Below, piece after piece: positions 1 to 10,001 of a stretch of 64,000 nucleotides of DNA. The stretch's first letter is position 1, and the number at the start of each line of letters is the position of its first letter. Position numbers and translations under genes: made by a program. Source of the DNA: Alphaproteobacteria bacterium WMHbin7 (GTDB lineage Bacteria > Pseudomonadota > Alphaproteobacteria > Rhodospirillales > WMHbin7); NCBI GenBank assembly GCA_002753155.1, contig PDZW01000010.1, forward strand, positions 38,809 to 102,808, written 5' to 3'. The notes under the pieces are model-generated. The model was not told the origin of the DNA. It worked only from the letters and a program-made list of their open reading frames with translations, and searched no databases.

Positions 1-138
1 CTGGGCCAGAGTCAACTGAAGGCGCTTTTGAGCGACGATCCGCAAACCCGCCTCTTCGAACCGGGCATTGATCTTGCCCGTGAGGTTGCGCCTGGTGGCG
101 TCCGGCTTGATGATCGACAGCGTACGTTCGATGGCCAT
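1..138 (-). CDS. ndk: Nucleoside diphosphate kinase, N-terminal part (cut by window edge)
   Basis: The minus strand from 138 reads 46 codons beginning [18 protein letters not shown], the classic N-terminus of nucleoside diphosphate kinase, including the conserved IIKPDA segment. The enzyme transfers phosphate from ATP to other nucleoside diphosphates through a phospho-histidine, which would lie beyond the left edge. The ATG at 138 follows an AAGGA about 9 bases upstream. It is divergent from the ABC-F gene at 259, so 139-258 should hold both promoters. Only the start is visible, so the completeness of the gene cannot be judged. Confidence 0.9.
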   Translation of the reverse strand, partial: MAIERTLSIIKPDATRRNLTGKINARFEEAGLRIVAQKRLQLTLAQ

Positions 139-258
139 CTCTTGATGTCCTTGGTTGTTGTTCCTTGATACCGGTCTTGCCCGGCGCGGCGGGGTTATAG
201 CCCTAATTTAACCGCCTAGCAATGGCGCATTGGCCGTTTCCATGCTAAGTCCCGGTTC

Positions 259-2139
259 ATGTTGCATATCAATGACCTTGTTTACCGACAAAATGGCCGC
301 CTCCTCTTCTCAGGCGCCACCTTGCACGTTGCCGAGGGCCAGCATTTGGGCCTAATCGGACGCAACGGCTCGGGCAAAACGACGCTGTTTAGGCTGATTC
401 TCGGCGAAGCGGGAGCAGACGGAGGCGATATCCGCCTGCGCCCCCGGGTCAGGCTGGGGCACGTCGCCCAGGACATGCCCTCGGGCGAGGTGACGCCACT
501 TGAGATTGTGCTGGCTGCCGACGACGAGCGCACAAGCCTTTTGGCCGAGGCGGAAACCGAGACGGATGCGCACCGCATCGCCGATATTCATCAGCGCCTG
601 GCCGACATCGATTCGCATGGCGCCCCATCTCGCGCCGGAGCCATCCTGGCCGGCCTGGGATTCGATGCCCCGGCCCAGGAGCGTCCGATTTCAGAATTCT
701 CAGGCGGCTGGCGCATGCGCGTGGCGCTGGCCCGCACCCTGTTCACCAAGCCCGATCTATTGCTGCTGGACGAACCCACCAACCATCTAGATCTGGAGGC
801 CGTGCTTTGGCTGACCTCCCATTTGGCCAGTTGGCAGGGCACGATGGTTCTGATCAGCCATGACCGCGATCTTCTGAACGCCGTGGCCAACCGCATCACC
901 CATATCGAGGGCGGAAAGCTTAACGCCTATCAGGGCAATTTCGACCGCTTCGAGCGCACCAGGCGCGAACGCCTGGACCTGCAGGCCAAGGCCTTCACCA
1001 AGCAGATGGAGCAGCGGCGCCACATCCAGTCCTTTATCGACCGTTTCCGCGCCAAGGCCACCAAGGCCAGGCAGGCGCAAAGCCGCATGAAGATGCTGGA
1101 GCGCATGGAACTGGCCGTGCCGGTGGTGGAAGACCAGCCGATCAGCTTCGATTTTCCAGAGCCCGAGGCCTTCTCGCCGCCCCTGATCGCGCTGGAAGAC
1201 GTGGCGATCGGCTATGCGAAGGATCATCCCGTTCTTAGAAAGCTGAATCTCAGGCTCGATCCCGACGACCGCATCGCACTCTTGGGTCCCAACGGCAACG
1301 GCAAGACCACGCTGGCCCGCCTGCTGGCCGGACGGCTGGCACCTCTGTCGGGCGAGATCGTCAAACCCTCCAAGTTGCGCGTGGGCTATTTCGCGCAGGA
1401 TCAGGCCGACGAGTTGGATCTGACCGCCTCGACGCTGGATCACATGCGAAAGCTGGCCCCAACACTCACCGAAGAGAAAATGCGCGCCCATCTGGCGCGC
1501 TTTGGCTTTACGGCGGACCATGTCGACACCAAGGTGGCAAGCCTGTCGGGCGGCGAGAAGGCGCGTTTGCTGTTCGCCCTGATGTGCCGCGACTCACCCT
1601 CGTTGATGGTGCTGGACGAGCCCACCAACCATCTGGATATCGATGCCCGCGAGGCTTTGGAGCAGGCCCTCAACGCCTTCGAAGGTGCTGTGGTGCTGGT
1701 CAGCCACGATGCGCATCTGATCGAACTGGCCGCCGACAAGCTGTGGCGGGTCGAGAACGGCACCTGCACGCCCTTCGACGGCGATCTGGATGACTATCGC
1801 CAATCTTTGGCCGAGGCACGGCGCAATGCTTCAGGCGGCACGGAAAGGACAGGAGGCGGACAGCCCTCTAGAAAGGATGAGCGCAGGCAGGCCGCCGAGG
1901 CACGGGCCAAGCTGGCGCCCCTGCGCCAGGCCGCCAAGGCAGCGGACGCCCATCTGGCCAAGCTTCATGACAAGAAAGCGCAATTGGAAAAAAAACTGGC
2001 CGACCCCAAGCTGTATGAAGGCCCACCCGAAAAGGTAACCAATCTGCGGCTCGACTTGGGGGCACTGGATCGCGATCTGGCCGATGCGGAAGCGGTCTGG
2101 CTTTCCGCTCACGAAGCACTGGAAGCGGCGGAAAGCTAA
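259..2139 (+). CDS. ABC-F family ATPase (YheS-type ribosome-associated)
   Basis: A 626-residue soluble protein with two ABC ATPase domains and no membrane segment, as in the ABC-F translation factors. Domain 1 has Walker A GRNGSGKTT near residue 34, signature SGGWRMR and Walker B LLLLDEPTNHLD. Domain 2 has GPNGNGKTT near 350, signature SGGEKARLLF and LMVLDEPTNHLD. The linker between them (about 235-300) is Arg/Lys-rich, as in the P-site tRNA interaction motif. A charged coiled-coil tail (about 540-626) is typical of the YheS/Uup group. ABC-F proteins act on stalled or initiating ribosomes. The exact subgroup is inferred. It converges on nikR with a 4-base overlap. Confidence 0.93.
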   Translation: MLHINDLVYRQNGRLLFSGATLHVAEGQHLGLIGRNGSGKTTLFRLILGEAGADGGDIRLRPRVRLGHVAQDMPSGEVTPLEIVLAADDERTSLLAEAETETDAHRIADIHQRLADIDSHGAPSRAGAILAGLGFDAPAQERPISEFSGGWRMRVALARTLFTKPDLLLLDEPTNHLDLEAVLWLTSHLASWQGTMVLISHDRDLLNAVANRITHIEGGKLNAYQGNFDRFERTRRERLDLQAKAFTKQMEQRRHIQSFIDRFRAKATKARQAQSRMKMLERMELAVPVVEDQPISFDFPEPEAFSPPLIALEDVAIGYAKDHPVLRKLNLRLDPDDRIALLGPNGNGKTTLARLLAGRLAPLSGEIVKPSKLRVGYFAQDQADELDLTASTLDHMRKLAPTLTEEKMRAHLARFGFTADHVDTKVASLSGGEKARLLFALMCRDSPSLMVLDEPTNHLDIDAREALEQALNAFEGAVVLVSHDAHLIELAADKLWRVENGTCTPFDGDLDDYRQSLAEARRNASGGTERTGGGQPSRKDERRQAAEARAKLAPLRQAAKAADAHLAKLHDKKAQLEKKLADPKLYEGPPEKVTNLRLDLGALDRDLADAEAVWLSAHEALEAAES

Positions 2140-2669
2140 CTCTTCGGCACACTATGCAAATGCTGGTGGGCATGCGTTTCTTCATGGCCATGTTTGTGCC
2201 CATGGCCATGTTCATGCGCTTCATGGGCGTGTCCGCCATGGCTGTGATGGCTGTGCGCCATGCGCAGATCGACCGGAACGGCATTCAATTTTCCGTGCCT
2301 GACTCCGGTTTCGGCGCAGATTTCATCGGCAAAGCGCTTTACCTCGGAAGTGGGGCCACGCAGCACCGCCACCTCCATGCAGTTCTCGTGATCAAGATGG
2401 ACATGCAAGGTGGAAAGCGTCAGATCGTGATGCGCATGCTGGGCCTGGGTCAAGCGCCTGGACAGTTCGCGCTCATGATGGTTGTAGATATAGGAGAGAC
2501 TGGCGATGCAATGGCCCTTGTCGGTGCCGGCCTGCAGGCGCTCGGCCTCTAGCGTGTCGCGCAGGATGTCGCGCACCGCTTCGGAACGGTTCTGATAGCC
2601 CTTGCGCTGGACATAGTCATCGAAGCGAGCCAGAAGCTCCTCGTCCAGCGACACCGTGAAACGGTCCAT
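2136..2669 (-). CDS. nikR: NikR nickel-responsive transcriptional regulator with His-rich tail
   Basis: A 177-residue ribbon-helix-helix repressor. The N-terminal DNA-binding part (1-45) begins MDRFTVSLDEELL. The ACT-like metal-binding part keeps the high-affinity nickel ligands: the QHAHHD histidines near 78-81, then H89, H91 and C97 in the HVHLDHENC motif. After residue about 138 comes an unusual tail with 16 histidines in 34 residues (139-172), absent from E. coli NikR. The start at 2669 is chosen because GGGAGG lies just upstream; the frame stays open further but without NikR homology. NikR represses nickel uptake genes when nickel is ample. No nickel transporter or hydrogenase gene is in view. 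Confidence 0.93.
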   Translation of the reverse strand: MDRFTVSLDEELLARFDDYVQRKGYQNRSEAVRDILRDTLEAERLQAGTDKGHCIASLSYIYNHHERELSRRLTQAQHAHHDLTLSTLHVHLDHENCMEVAVLRGPTSEVKRFADEICAETGVRHGKLNAVPVDLRMAHSHHSHGGHAHEAHEHGHGHKHGHEETHAHQHLHSVPKS

Positions 2670-2728
2670 GGCACCACCTCCCCCTTGAAACCCAAGCTGT
2701 CGCTCCCAAGATAGCCGGGATGTGGGAC

Positions 2729-2760
2729 AAAAAAAAGGGGCTGGACCCAAAGGTCCAGCC
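2729..2760 (-). terminator. Rho-independent terminator of the cbb operon
   Basis: On the minus strand a 9-bp perfect stem (GGCTGGACC / GGTCCAGCC, plus-strand positions 2739-2747 and 2752-2760) with a 4-base loop is followed by C4 and then eight T residues (2729-2736). It lies 65 bases after the stop of the last Calvin-cycle gene and before nikR, so it separates the two transcription units. Confidence 0.9.
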
Positions 2761-2824
2761 CAAGTGACGCACCAGGATGGAGGAAAAATTCCAAATAGCC
2801 GATCAGGCAGTCCGCCCGTCCAGA

Positions 2825-3718
2825 TCAGGCCATCAGGCTGCGCCGGTCCTCCATAATCCGACGCAGAATAGGTGTGATGATCAACTCGATCGCCAGACCC
2901 ATTTTGCCGCCGGGCACAACGATGGTGTTGCGCCGGCTCATCCAAGAATCCTTCAACATCTGCAAGAGGAACGGAAAGTCGATATGGAAGCGATCCGGCT
3001 TCTTGAAGCGGATGACCACCAGGCTTTCGTCCAACGTGGGAATATCGCGCGCGATGATGGGGTCTGAAGTGTCGACCACAGGAACGCGCTGGAAATTGAT
3101 ATCGGTCAGTTTGAATTGCGGCACGATGTAATGCACATAGTCGTGCATGCGTCGCAAGATCGTGGCCATCACCTCGGTATCGACATAGCCCCTGGTCTGG
3201 GTGTCGCGGTGAATCTTTTGAATCCACTCCAGATTGATCACCGGCACCACGCCGATTTTAAGGTCGGCATATTGAGCGACATTGACCTCGTCGGTGGCAA
3301 CGCAGCCATGCAGGCCTTCATAGAACAGAAGATCGGAATTGTCGGGCAGCGGCTCCCAGGGCGTGAATGCGCCTGAGCCGACCCCAGGATGGCCGAGTTG
3401 TCCGGCCTCTTCTTCATTGTGGACGTAGAACCGCCGCCGCCCCGTGCCCGTCTCGCCGTAAGAGCGAAAGCAGGCCTCAAGTTCCTTGAACAGATTGGCA
3501 TCTGGCCCGAAATGACTGAAATTGGTGTTGCCCTGGCTGGTGGCTTCTGCCATCGCCTTTTGCATGTCGGCGCGCGAATAGCGGTGAAAACTGTCGCCTT
3601 CGATCACGGCGGGTGTGATGTTCTCGCGACGGAACATATGCTCGAAGGCTTCCTTGACCGAACTGGTCCCGGCCCCGGACGAACCCGTAACAGCGATGAC
3701 AGGATACTTTTTCGACAT
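2825..3718 (-). CDS. cbbP: Phosphoribulokinase, bacterial class I
   Basis: A 297-residue kinase of the proteobacterial (class I, octameric, typically NADH-activated) type. It phosphorylates ribulose 5-phosphate to ribulose 1,5-bisphosphate, the RubisCO substrate. The P-loop GSSGAGTSS is near residue 12, followed by EGDSFHRY, with the later segments LLFYEGLHG and RDTQTRGY. The length matches the family (about 290). It starts 4 bases after the cbbM stop codon (TAA-G-GC-ATG) and is the last gene before the terminator, so it is cotranscribed with RubisCO. A second, unrelated-class phosphoribulokinase lies upstream in the same block (9055-9996). Confidence 0.96.
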   Translation of the reverse strand: MSKKYPVIAVTGSSGAGTSSVKEAFEHMFRRENITPAVIEGDSFHRYSRADMQKAMAEATSQGNTNFSHFGPDANLFKELEACFRSYGETGTGRRRFYVHNEEEAGQLGHPGVGSGAFTPWEPLPDNSDLLFYEGLHGCVATDEVNVAQYADLKIGVVPVINLEWIQKIHRDTQTRGYVDTEVMATILRRMHDYVHYIVPQFKLTDINFQRVPVVDTSDPIIARDIPTLDESLVVIRFKKPDRFHIDFPFLLQMLKDSWMSRRNTIVVPGGKMGLAIELIITPILRRIMEDRRSLMA

Positions 3719-3721
3719 GCC

Positions 3722-5104
3722 TTAAGCCGCCCTGACATTAAGGGTGGCGCGCCAGCCGGGATAAAGCCTGTCGGCATCGGCGGTAAAGGACTCGAAGGCG
3801 CCTCGCAATTCGGCATGGTTTTTCGCGTATTCAACCAGATCGACACCGGCCACCCAGGCATCGTGGGCCTGGCGCAGCGACAGTGCCCCCGCAACGGTGC
3901 CGTCCTTGTGGCCGAAAGCGCCGCCGCCCGAGGTTTGGATGACGTTGGAATGGCCGAGATTGCTGAAAAAGCCGGGCAGGCGCAGGGCATTCATGCCGCC
4001 CGAAATGATGGGTGTGCAGGCCTTCATGCCCTGCCAATCCTGGCGATAATAAAGCCCGTCGGCGACATTCTGCTCTAGCATATAGGCCACGATCTTGTCG
4101 GCCGGCTCGCCTTCCATCTTGCCATAGCCCATGGTGCCGGTATGGATTCCCGAAGCGCCCTGCAAGCGGGCCATCTTCATATGCACCAGCACATTATAGC
4201 CACGCCTGGATTGGTTGCTGGTCACCATGCCGTGGCCGGCGCGATGGTAGTGCAGGAACTGATTGGGGAAATTGCGTCTGGCCAGCGTGACCGCCGTGGG
4301 GCCGCCCACGAAGCCGTCGACCAGAAAGGCGACATGGCTGGCGTTGGGCCCGAAGGTTTCCAGGATGTAATGGCCGCGGGCCAGCATTTCCTGAGGATCG
4401 TCGGCGGTGATATTGGCCGAGAACAGCTTGGCCTGCCCGGTCTTGTCCTGAGCGCGCGCCATGGCGTCGGCAACCAGACGGATTGTTTCCTTCAAGGGGG
4501 CGAAAACCTGATTGCCCTGGGGCTCGTCATTCTTGATGAAATCGCCGCCCAGCCAGAAATCGTAGCAGGCGCTGGCGAAGGGCTCGGGCCTCAGACCCAG
4601 CTTGGGCTTGATGATGGTGCCCACCACCATGCCGCCGTTGGTCTGCGGACGTCCCAAAACGCGCCACATTTCCGTGATGTTGACCGAGGGGCCATCGAAT
4701 AATTGCAGATAGGCGGGCGGGACGTAAAAATCCAGCATCTTGGCATATTCGATATCGCCCATGCCCTGATTGTTGCCGATGGTCAGCGTCAGGAACGACA
4801 CCATCATGGCCCTGCCGTCGATGATGTTGCGGTCGAACAGATCGACCGGGTAGGCGATCTTCATCAGCTCCTGAGCCGGATCGATGGCATAGACCAGCGC
4901 ATCGACGCCCCTGGTGAAAGCGTCGGTGGTGCACACTTCGACATTGGTTCCGGTCGAGGATTCCGCCGCGAAATGGGCCGCCGCCGCCAGATAATCCTCG
5001 TCGCCCTTGGGCTTCATCCGATAGGCGCACAGCACATGGCGCCCACCCTTGATGAGGTCGGCTTCGGAAAGTTTCAGATTGGCGTAGCGGTTCGATTGGT
5101 CCAT
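3722..5104 (-). CDS. cbbM: Form II RubisCO large subunit
   Basis: A 460-residue protein that fixes CO2 onto ribulose 1,5-bisphosphate. It closely resembles the Rhodospirillum rubrum form II enzyme from its first residues ([18 protein letters not shown]). Active-site landmarks are [12 protein letters not shown] (catalytic Lys), [11 protein letters not shown] (carbamylated Lys with Asp and Glu metal ligands), HYHRAGHG and [13 protein letters not shown]. Form II works as dimers without small subunits, and no cbbS is present. The start at 5104 follows AGAGGA at 5-base spacing. An upstream in-frame ATG at 5128 would only add a short extension. It is separated from rpe by 172 bases that could carry its own promoter. 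Confidence 0.98.
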   Translation of the reverse strand: MDQSNRYANLKLSEADLIKGGRHVLCAYRMKPKGDEDYLAAAAHFAAESSTGTNVEVCTTDAFTRGVDALVYAIDPAQELMKIAYPVDLFDRNIIDGRAMMVSFLTLTIGNNQGMGDIEYAKMLDFYVPPAYLQLFDGPSVNITEMWRVLGRPQTNGGMVVGTIIKPKLGLRPEPFASACYDFWLGGDFIKNDEPQGNQVFAPLKETIRLVADAMARAQDKTGQAKLFSANITADDPQEMLARGHYILETFGPNASHVAFLVDGFVGGPTAVTLARRNFPNQFLHYHRAGHGMVTSNQSRRGYNVLVHMKMARLQGASGIHTGTMGYGKMEGEPADKIVAYMLEQNVADGLYYRQDWQGMKACTPIISGGMNALRLPGFFSNLGHSNVIQTSGGGAFGHKDGTVAGALSLRQAHDAWVAGVDLVEYAKNHAELRGAFESFTADADRLYPGWRATLNVRAA

Positions 5105-5276
5105 AGGTTCCTCTTGGACAATCCCCAAACGTCATTCCCAAGGAATTCACATCTTGCCCTAAGGGAAAGGGTGGGAGAACACACCAAAAGGGGTGGCATC
5201 AAACTCTTGTGGGTAGGTATGGATCAACACCAGGAGGGGGAAACGGGTAGGCGGGTAGGTTCTGCTGATCGCCTGC
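5105..5276 (-). promoter_or_regulatory. Leader region between rpe and cbbM
   Basis: This is the longest gap inside the Calvin-cycle block apart from those around the regulator. It contains short C-rich direct repeats on the minus strand (ACCTACCCG and CCTACCCG near 5250) and the cbbM ribosome binding site. An internal promoter or a processing site that raises cbbM output is plausible, but I see no clear -35/-10 pair. Confidence 0.3.
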
Positions 5277-5930
5277 TTACCCGCAGGCTTTCCGAATGGC
5301 GTCCATATTGCCCTTATAGTCCGGGGATTTGAAGACAGCCGACCCTGCCACCAGGACATTGGCTCCGGCAGCCACCACCCTGGGGGCGGTTTCCGGCGTG
5401 ATGCCGCCATCGACTTCGATCTCGATGGGGCGCGCCCCGATCATCTGCCTGATGCGGGCGATCTTGCCCACCTGGCTTTCGATAAAGCTCTGGCCCCCAA
5501 AACCGGGATTGACGCTCATCACCAGCACCAGATCGATCTTGTCCAGAACGTACTCGATCAGGCTTTCCGGCGTGGCGGGGTTCAGCGACACCCCCGCCTT
5601 CTTGCCGAAGCTTCGGATTAACTGCAACGTCCGATCCAGGTGATATCCGGCCTCGGCATGCACGGTAATGCAATCCGATCCCGCCTTGGCGAAGGCCTCG
5701 ATATAGGGATCGACCGGATCGATCATCAAATGGACGTCGATGATCTTCTGCGTGTGCGGACGAATGGCCGCCACCACGGCCGGGCCGATGGTGATGTTGG
5801 GCACGAAATGGCCGTCCATCACATCGACATGCACCCAATCGCACCCCGCCTTGTCGATGGCGCGCACCTCTTCGCCCAGCTTGGCGAAGTCGGCGGACAG
5901 GATCGAGGGCGCAATCTTCACGGCAGGCAT
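5277..5930 (-). CDS. rpe: Ribulose-phosphate 3-epimerase
   Basis: A 217-residue TIM-barrel enzyme interconverting ribulose 5-phosphate and xylulose 5-phosphate, which regenerates RubisCO substrate. Recognised by [16 protein letters not shown] at the start, [16 protein letters not shown] (metal-binding His/Asp), [15 protein letters not shown] and EVDGGI near the C-terminus. The start at 5930 has GGGGAG upstream, just after the fba stop at 5947, so the two genes are coupled. The frame is open upstream into fba, but that part is not homologous to rpe. Confidence 0.96.
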   Translation of the reverse strand: MPAVKIAPSILSADFAKLGEEVRAIDKAGCDWVHVDVMDGHFVPNITIGPAVVAAIRPHTQKIIDVHLMIDPVDPYIEAFAKAGSDCITVHAEAGYHLDRTLQLIRSFGKKAGVSLNPATPESLIEYVLDKIDLVLVMSVNPGFGGQSFIESQVGKIARIRQMIGARPIEIEVDGGITPETAPRVVAAGANVLVAGSAVFKSPDYKGNMDAIRKACG

Positions 5931-5946
5931 CAGGTCAGCTCCCCGC

Positions 5947-7011
5947 TCAGCCGAACTTGGGATCCAGATCGCCCGAGGCATAGCGCTTGGCCATCTCGGA
6001 AAGCGGAATCGCCTTGATCTTCGAGGCATTGCCCGCCGTGCCGAATTGCTGATAGCGCTCTTCGCACAGTTTCTGCATGGCGGCCATGGCAGGCTTGAGA
6101 TAGGTGCGCGGGTCGAACACCTTGGGGTCCTCGGCAAAAACCTTGCGAATCTGCCCGGTGATGGCCATGCGGCAATCCGTGTCGATATTGACCTTGCGCA
6201 CGCCGTGCTTGATGCCCTCGATGATTTCCTCGATGGGTACGCCGAATGTCTGCGGCATGGTGCCGCCATACTTGTTGATGATGTCCTGAAGCTCCTGCGG
6301 CACCGAGCTTGAGCCATGCATCACCAGATGCAGATTGGGCAGCTTCTTGTGGATTTCCTTGACCACACTCATGACCAGCACCTCGCCGGTCGGCTTCTGC
6401 TTGAACTTATAGGCCCCGTGCGAGGTGCCCATGGCAATGGCCAGAGCATCGACCTTGGTCTTCTTGACGAAATCCACCGCCTGAACGGGATCGGTAACCA
6501 GCTTGTCCTTACTGATAGCCCCTTCGGCGCCATGCCCGTCCTCTTTCTCGCCCATGCCCGATTCCAGCGATCCCAGAACGCCCAATTCGCCTTCCACCGA
6601 CACGCCCACCATATGCGACATCTCCGCCACCTGCTGGGTGACGTTCACATTGAAGTCGTAGTCGGCCACCGTCTTGCCGTCGGCCATCAAGCTGCCGTCC
6701 ATCATCACCGACGAAAAGCCGCTCATTACGGCCGACATGCAGGTGGCGGGCGAATTGCCGTGATCCTGGTGCATGCAGACCGGAATCTCCGGATAAAGCT
6801 CGATGGCGCCCAGAATCAGATGCTTCAGCACGATGTCGTTGGCGTATTGGCGCGCCCCCCGGCTGGCCTGCAAAATGACCGGCGAGTCGGTCTTCTTGGC
6901 CGCCGCCATGATAGCCAGCAACTGCTCCATATTGTTGATGTTGAAAGCAGGAACGCCGTAGGAATGCTCGGCGGCGTGATCGAGAAGCTGACGCAGCGAA
7001 ATCAGGGCCAT
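5947..7011 (-). CDS. fba: Fructose-1,6-bisphosphate aldolase, class II
   Basis: A 354-residue zinc-dependent aldolase of the Calvin-cycle (CbbA) subtype. It joins dihydroxyacetone phosphate with glyceraldehyde 3-phosphate or erythrose 4-phosphate. Landmarks are [13 protein letters not shown] and [13 protein letters not shown] at the start, [10 protein letters not shown] with the zinc-ligand His, GVSVEGELG, and [11 protein letters not shown] with a further zinc-ligand His. The C-terminal [11 protein letters not shown] segment is typical of this subclass. The gene sits between tkt (38 bases upstream) and rpe (16 bases downstream) on the same strand. Confidence 0.96.
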   Translation of the reverse strand: MALISLRQLLDHAAEHSYGVPAFNINNMEQLLAIMAAAKKTDSPVILQASRGARQYANDIVLKHLILGAIELYPEIPVCMHQDHGNSPATCMSAVMSGFSSVMMDGSLMADGKTVADYDFNVNVTQQVAEMSHMVGVSVEGELGVLGSLESGMGEKEDGHGAEGAISKDKLVTDPVQAVDFVKKTKVDALAIAMGTSHGAYKFKQKPTGEVLVMSVVKEIHKKLPNLHLVMHGSSSVPQELQDIINKYGGTMPQTFGVPIEEIIEGIKHGVRKVNIDTDCRMAITGQIRKVFAEDPKVFDPRTYLKPAMAAMQKLCEERYQQFGTAGNASKIKAIPLSEMAKRYASGDLDPKFG

Positions 7012-7049
7012 GGGTTTGTTCCTTCGTTGGTTCTGGTGCTTATCTTGTC

Positions 7050-9029
7050 TTATTTTATCGCAAATTTTCTTGCCTTCGCCGCCACTGCTTCGGCGGTGAT
7101 GCCGAAATGCGGATAAAGCTTGTCGGCGGGCGCCGATGCGCCGAACCCCGGCATGGCAATGATGGCGTCGGACACGCCGACATAGCGCTCCCAGCCGAAG
7201 GGCGAAAGCGCCTCGACGGCCACCCGGTGCCCAGCAACGCCCAGAACCTCGGCCCGATAGGCCTCGGGCTGGCGGTCGAACAGTTCCCAGGACGGCATGG
7301 AAACCACGGCGGCGCGAACGCCCTCAGCCGCCAACAGATCGCGAGCCTTCAGGGCGATTTCAACCTCTGAGCCGGTGGAAATAATCGTTATCTGGCGCGA
7401 ACCATTCGCGGCCTCGGCCAGCACATAAGCCCCCCTGGCGGATTTGTTCACCTCGGCATCGGTGCGCACGGTCGGTAAATTCTGGCGAGATAAGGCCAAC
7501 ACCGAGGGACCCGAGACGTTCTCAAGGGCGAGTTGCCAGCATTCCGCCGTTTCCACCGCATCGGCGGGGCGAAACACGGTCAAATTTGGAATGGCGCGCA
7601 AGCTCGCCACATGCTCGATTGGCTGATGCGTCGGGCCATCCTCGCCAAGCCCTATGGAATCGTGGGTCAGGACGTAAATGACGCGCAACCCCATCAAGGC
7701 CGACATGCGCATGCCGTTGCGCATATAGTCCGAGAAGACCAGGAAAGTACCGCCATAGGGGATGAAGCCGCCATGGAGTGCCAGGCCGTTCATGATGGCG
7801 CTCATGGCGAATTCGCGCACGCCAAAATGGATGTAGCGCCCCGCAAAGTCGCCCGGCTTGATCGGCAGGGTCACCTTGGTATGCGTCAGATTCGAATGCG
7901 TCAAATCCGCCGAGCCGCCGATCATCTCGGGCACCACGGGCGTCAGCACTTCCAGCGCGTCCTGGCTGGCCTTGCGCGTCGCCAGCTTGGGCTTGTCCGC
8001 GATCAGCTTGGCCTTGAAGGCGCCCATCGCCGCATCCATCTGCTTGGGCAAAACCCCCGACAGCACACGGTCGAAAGCACTTTTCTTGGCGCTGTCCATG
8101 GTTGCGTGACGCTTGGCCCAGGCGTCGCGGGCATCCTTGCCGCGTCGCCCGGCTGTCCTCCAGCCGTCGGCGATGGCAGCGGGAATCTCGAAGGGCGCAT
8201 GCGGCCAGCCCAGTTTTTCGCGCATGCCAGCGATCTCGTCGGGCCCCAAAGGAGCGCCATGCGTCTTCTCGGAACCGGCTTTGGTGGGCGCTCCATAACC
8301 GATAATGGTCTTGCAGGCGATCAGGCTAGGCCGGTTGGAATGCTGTGCCGCCGCCAGGGCCTTGGCCACCGCCTCGGCATCATGCCCATCGACGCGGCAG
8401 GTTGCCCAGCCCGAAGCCGCGAAGCGACCCAACTGGTCATCCGAGGTGGTAAGCGCCGTGTCGCCATCGATGCAGATGCTATTGTCATCCCACAACACGA
8501 TCAGCTTGGAAAGCTTCAGGTGCCCTGCGATCGAAATCACTTCCTGGCTGATTCCTTCCATCAGACAGCCGTCACCCGCGATGACATAGGTGCGATGATC
8601 GACGATGTCGTCGCCAAAGCGCGCCGCCATCATGCGCTCGGCCAAGGCCATGCCCACGGCATTGGCCAATCCCTGGCCCAGGGGGCCGGTGGTGGTTTCC
8701 ACGCCGGGACAATGCCCGAATTCGGGATGACCCGCCGTTTTTGAGTGAAGCTGACGGAAGTTTTTAAGCTCGTCGATAGTAACGCCCGGCGTTCCGATCA
8801 GATGCAACAGCGCATAAAGCAGCATCGAGCCGTGACCGGCCGACAGGACAAAGCGATCACGGTCGGGCCAGGCAGGATCGGCGGCATCATATTTCAAGAA
8901 GCGTGTAAACAGCACGGTCGCCACATCCGCCATGCCCATAGGCATGCCGGGATGGCCTGATTTCGCCTTCTCAACGCCATCAACGGCTAGAAAACGGACG
9001 GCATTGGCAAGGTCTTGATGCGACGGCAT
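7050..9029 (-). CDS. tkt: Transketolase
   Basis: A 659-residue thiamine-diphosphate enzyme moving two-carbon units in the Calvin and pentose phosphate pathways. It starts [19 protein letters not shown]. The cofactor-binding segment [12 protein letters not shown] is followed by the DDNSICIDG region. The central pyrimidine-domain motif includes [13 protein letters not shown], and the later segment [16 protein letters not shown] is diagnostic. The start at 9029 follows a GGAGA; the open frame extends further upstream without homology. It lies 25 bases after the upstream phosphoribulokinase gene and is part of the same block. Confidence 0.97.
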   Translation of the reverse strand: MPSHQDLANAVRFLAVDGVEKAKSGHPGMPMGMADVATVLFTRFLKYDAADPAWPDRDRFVLSAGHGSMLLYALLHLIGTPGVTIDELKNFRQLHSKTAGHPEFGHCPGVETTTGPLGQGLANAVGMALAERMMAARFGDDIVDHRTYVIAGDGCLMEGISQEVISIAGHLKLSKLIVLWDDNSICIDGDTALTTSDDQLGRFAASGWATCRVDGHDAEAVAKALAAAQHSNRPSLIACKTIIGYGAPTKAGSEKTHGAPLGPDEIAGMREKLGWPHAPFEIPAAIADGWRTAGRRGKDARDAWAKRHATMDSAKKSAFDRVLSGVLPKQMDAAMGAFKAKLIADKPKLATRKASQDALEVLTPVVPEMIGGSADLTHSNLTHTKVTLPIKPGDFAGRYIHFGVREFAMSAIMNGLALHGGFIPYGGTFLVFSDYMRNGMRMSALMGLRVIYVLTHDSIGLGEDGPTHQPIEHVASLRAIPNLTVFRPADAVETAECWQLALENVSGPSVLALSRQNLPTVRTDAEVNKSARGAYVLAEAANGSRQITIISTGSEVEIALKARDLLAAEGVRAAVVSMPSWELFDRQPEAYRAEVLGVAGHRVAVEALSPFGWERYVGVSDAIIAMPGFGASAPADKLYPHFGITAEAVAAKARKFAIK

Positions 9030-9054
9030 AAAGAAATTCTCCGTAAATCGACTT

Positions 9055-9996
9055 TTAAGTGGCGTAGTGGCCCATTGCGGCCTTGACCAGATGATAGGCC
9101 ACCAGCAACTGCACCAAGGCCAGCGGATGGCTTTGGCGATTGATATCGGTGGCATCCGTAAACTGGCCGAGATTGCCGCGCAGATGACTGGCTTCGGGAA
9201 TCAGGCTCCACAGCAGCTCTTCCAGGGCCTTAAAGCGGCGCTCTTCGATATCGCCTGAAATCTCCAGCACATCGACCGGCTTGCCATCGACGTCGCGCGC
9301 CAGTTCCAGACGCACGCCGTTCTTGGCGCCCACATCAACCACCGGCGACAGATCGGGATGCGGCAGCGTTGGACGCAGGGTCAGCCTGGCGTTCAGCTTG
9401 GCCCCCGTCTCCTCCAGGTTCGTCTCGGGCGGGTAGAAACGCACGACCATGTCGGCGAAGGTGCGCTGGGGCTGGATGAATTGCGGGCTGTCGCTCTTGC
9501 GCTTTTCCAAAGAGGCCACCACTTCCTCTGCGGCATAGCCGCGCCTTGCGGTGTCACGCTGAATCTTCCACCTTTCGCGCAGGGCTTCCTCGGGCTCGAG
9601 GTAGAGCTTGACGTCATAGCCGTCGCGCATGGTGCGCGTGGTATAGCCCAAAAGCCCCTCCAGAATGATGTAGGGCTTGGGCTCGATATATTCCGGGCGT
9701 TCCAGCTTTCCGCCGTCGTGATTGTAGACGGGTTTCAGAATTGGCTGATTATCCCTGAGTAAGTGGATGTGCTGCTCGAGAATATCCAGATAGTTGGCCT
9801 CGGGATCGAGCGCCGACAGGCCCTTGGCGGCGCGTTGGGCGCGGTCCAGGCGGTGATAATCGTCGGTGCAGATTGTGGCAACCCGGTCGGGCCCCAAGAT
9901 GGCGGCGATTCCCGCCGACAGCGTGGTTTTTCCCGAGGCGGAATCACCCACGATGCCAAGAATGATGGGGCGTTGTACGTGGCGGCTGACTGGCAT
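9055..9996 (-). CDS. Phosphoribulokinase, plant/cyanobacterial-type class II
   Basis: A 313-residue P-loop kinase ([14 protein letters not shown] near residue 12) that matches class II phosphoribulokinases rather than the class I enzyme at 2825-3718. The diagnostic segments are [32 protein letters not shown], a P-I-I-L-E-G-L motif and [11 protein letters not shown]. The start at 9996 has GGAAGGA 8 bases upstream, while the frame stays open to 10023 inside glpX. It lies between glpX and tkt. Its substrate is probably ribulose 5-phosphate, but uridine-kinase-like activity cannot be excluded from sequence alone. Confidence 0.85.
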   Translation of the reverse strand: MPVSRHVQRPIILGIVGDSASGKTTLSAGIAAILGPDRVATICTDDYHRLDRAQRAAKGLSALDPEANYLDILEQHIHLLRDNQPILKPVYNHDGGKLERPEYIEPKPYIILEGLLGYTTRTMRDGYDVKLYLEPEEALRERWKIQRDTARRGYAAEEVVASLEKRKSDSPQFIQPQRTFADMVVRFYPPETNLEETGAKLNARLTLRPTLPHPDLSPVVDVGAKNGVRLELARDVDGKPVDVLEISGDIEERRFKALEELLWSLIPEASHLRGNLGQFTDATDINRQSHPLALVQLLVAYHLVKAAMGHYAT

Positions 9997-10001
9997 GGCG
10001 C

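Noticed and set aside
2670..3227. An N-terminal extension of NikR through the cbbP region
   Set aside because: The extension would run antisense or out of frame over cbbP and crosses its terminator; the ribosome binding site at 2669 supports the shorter form.
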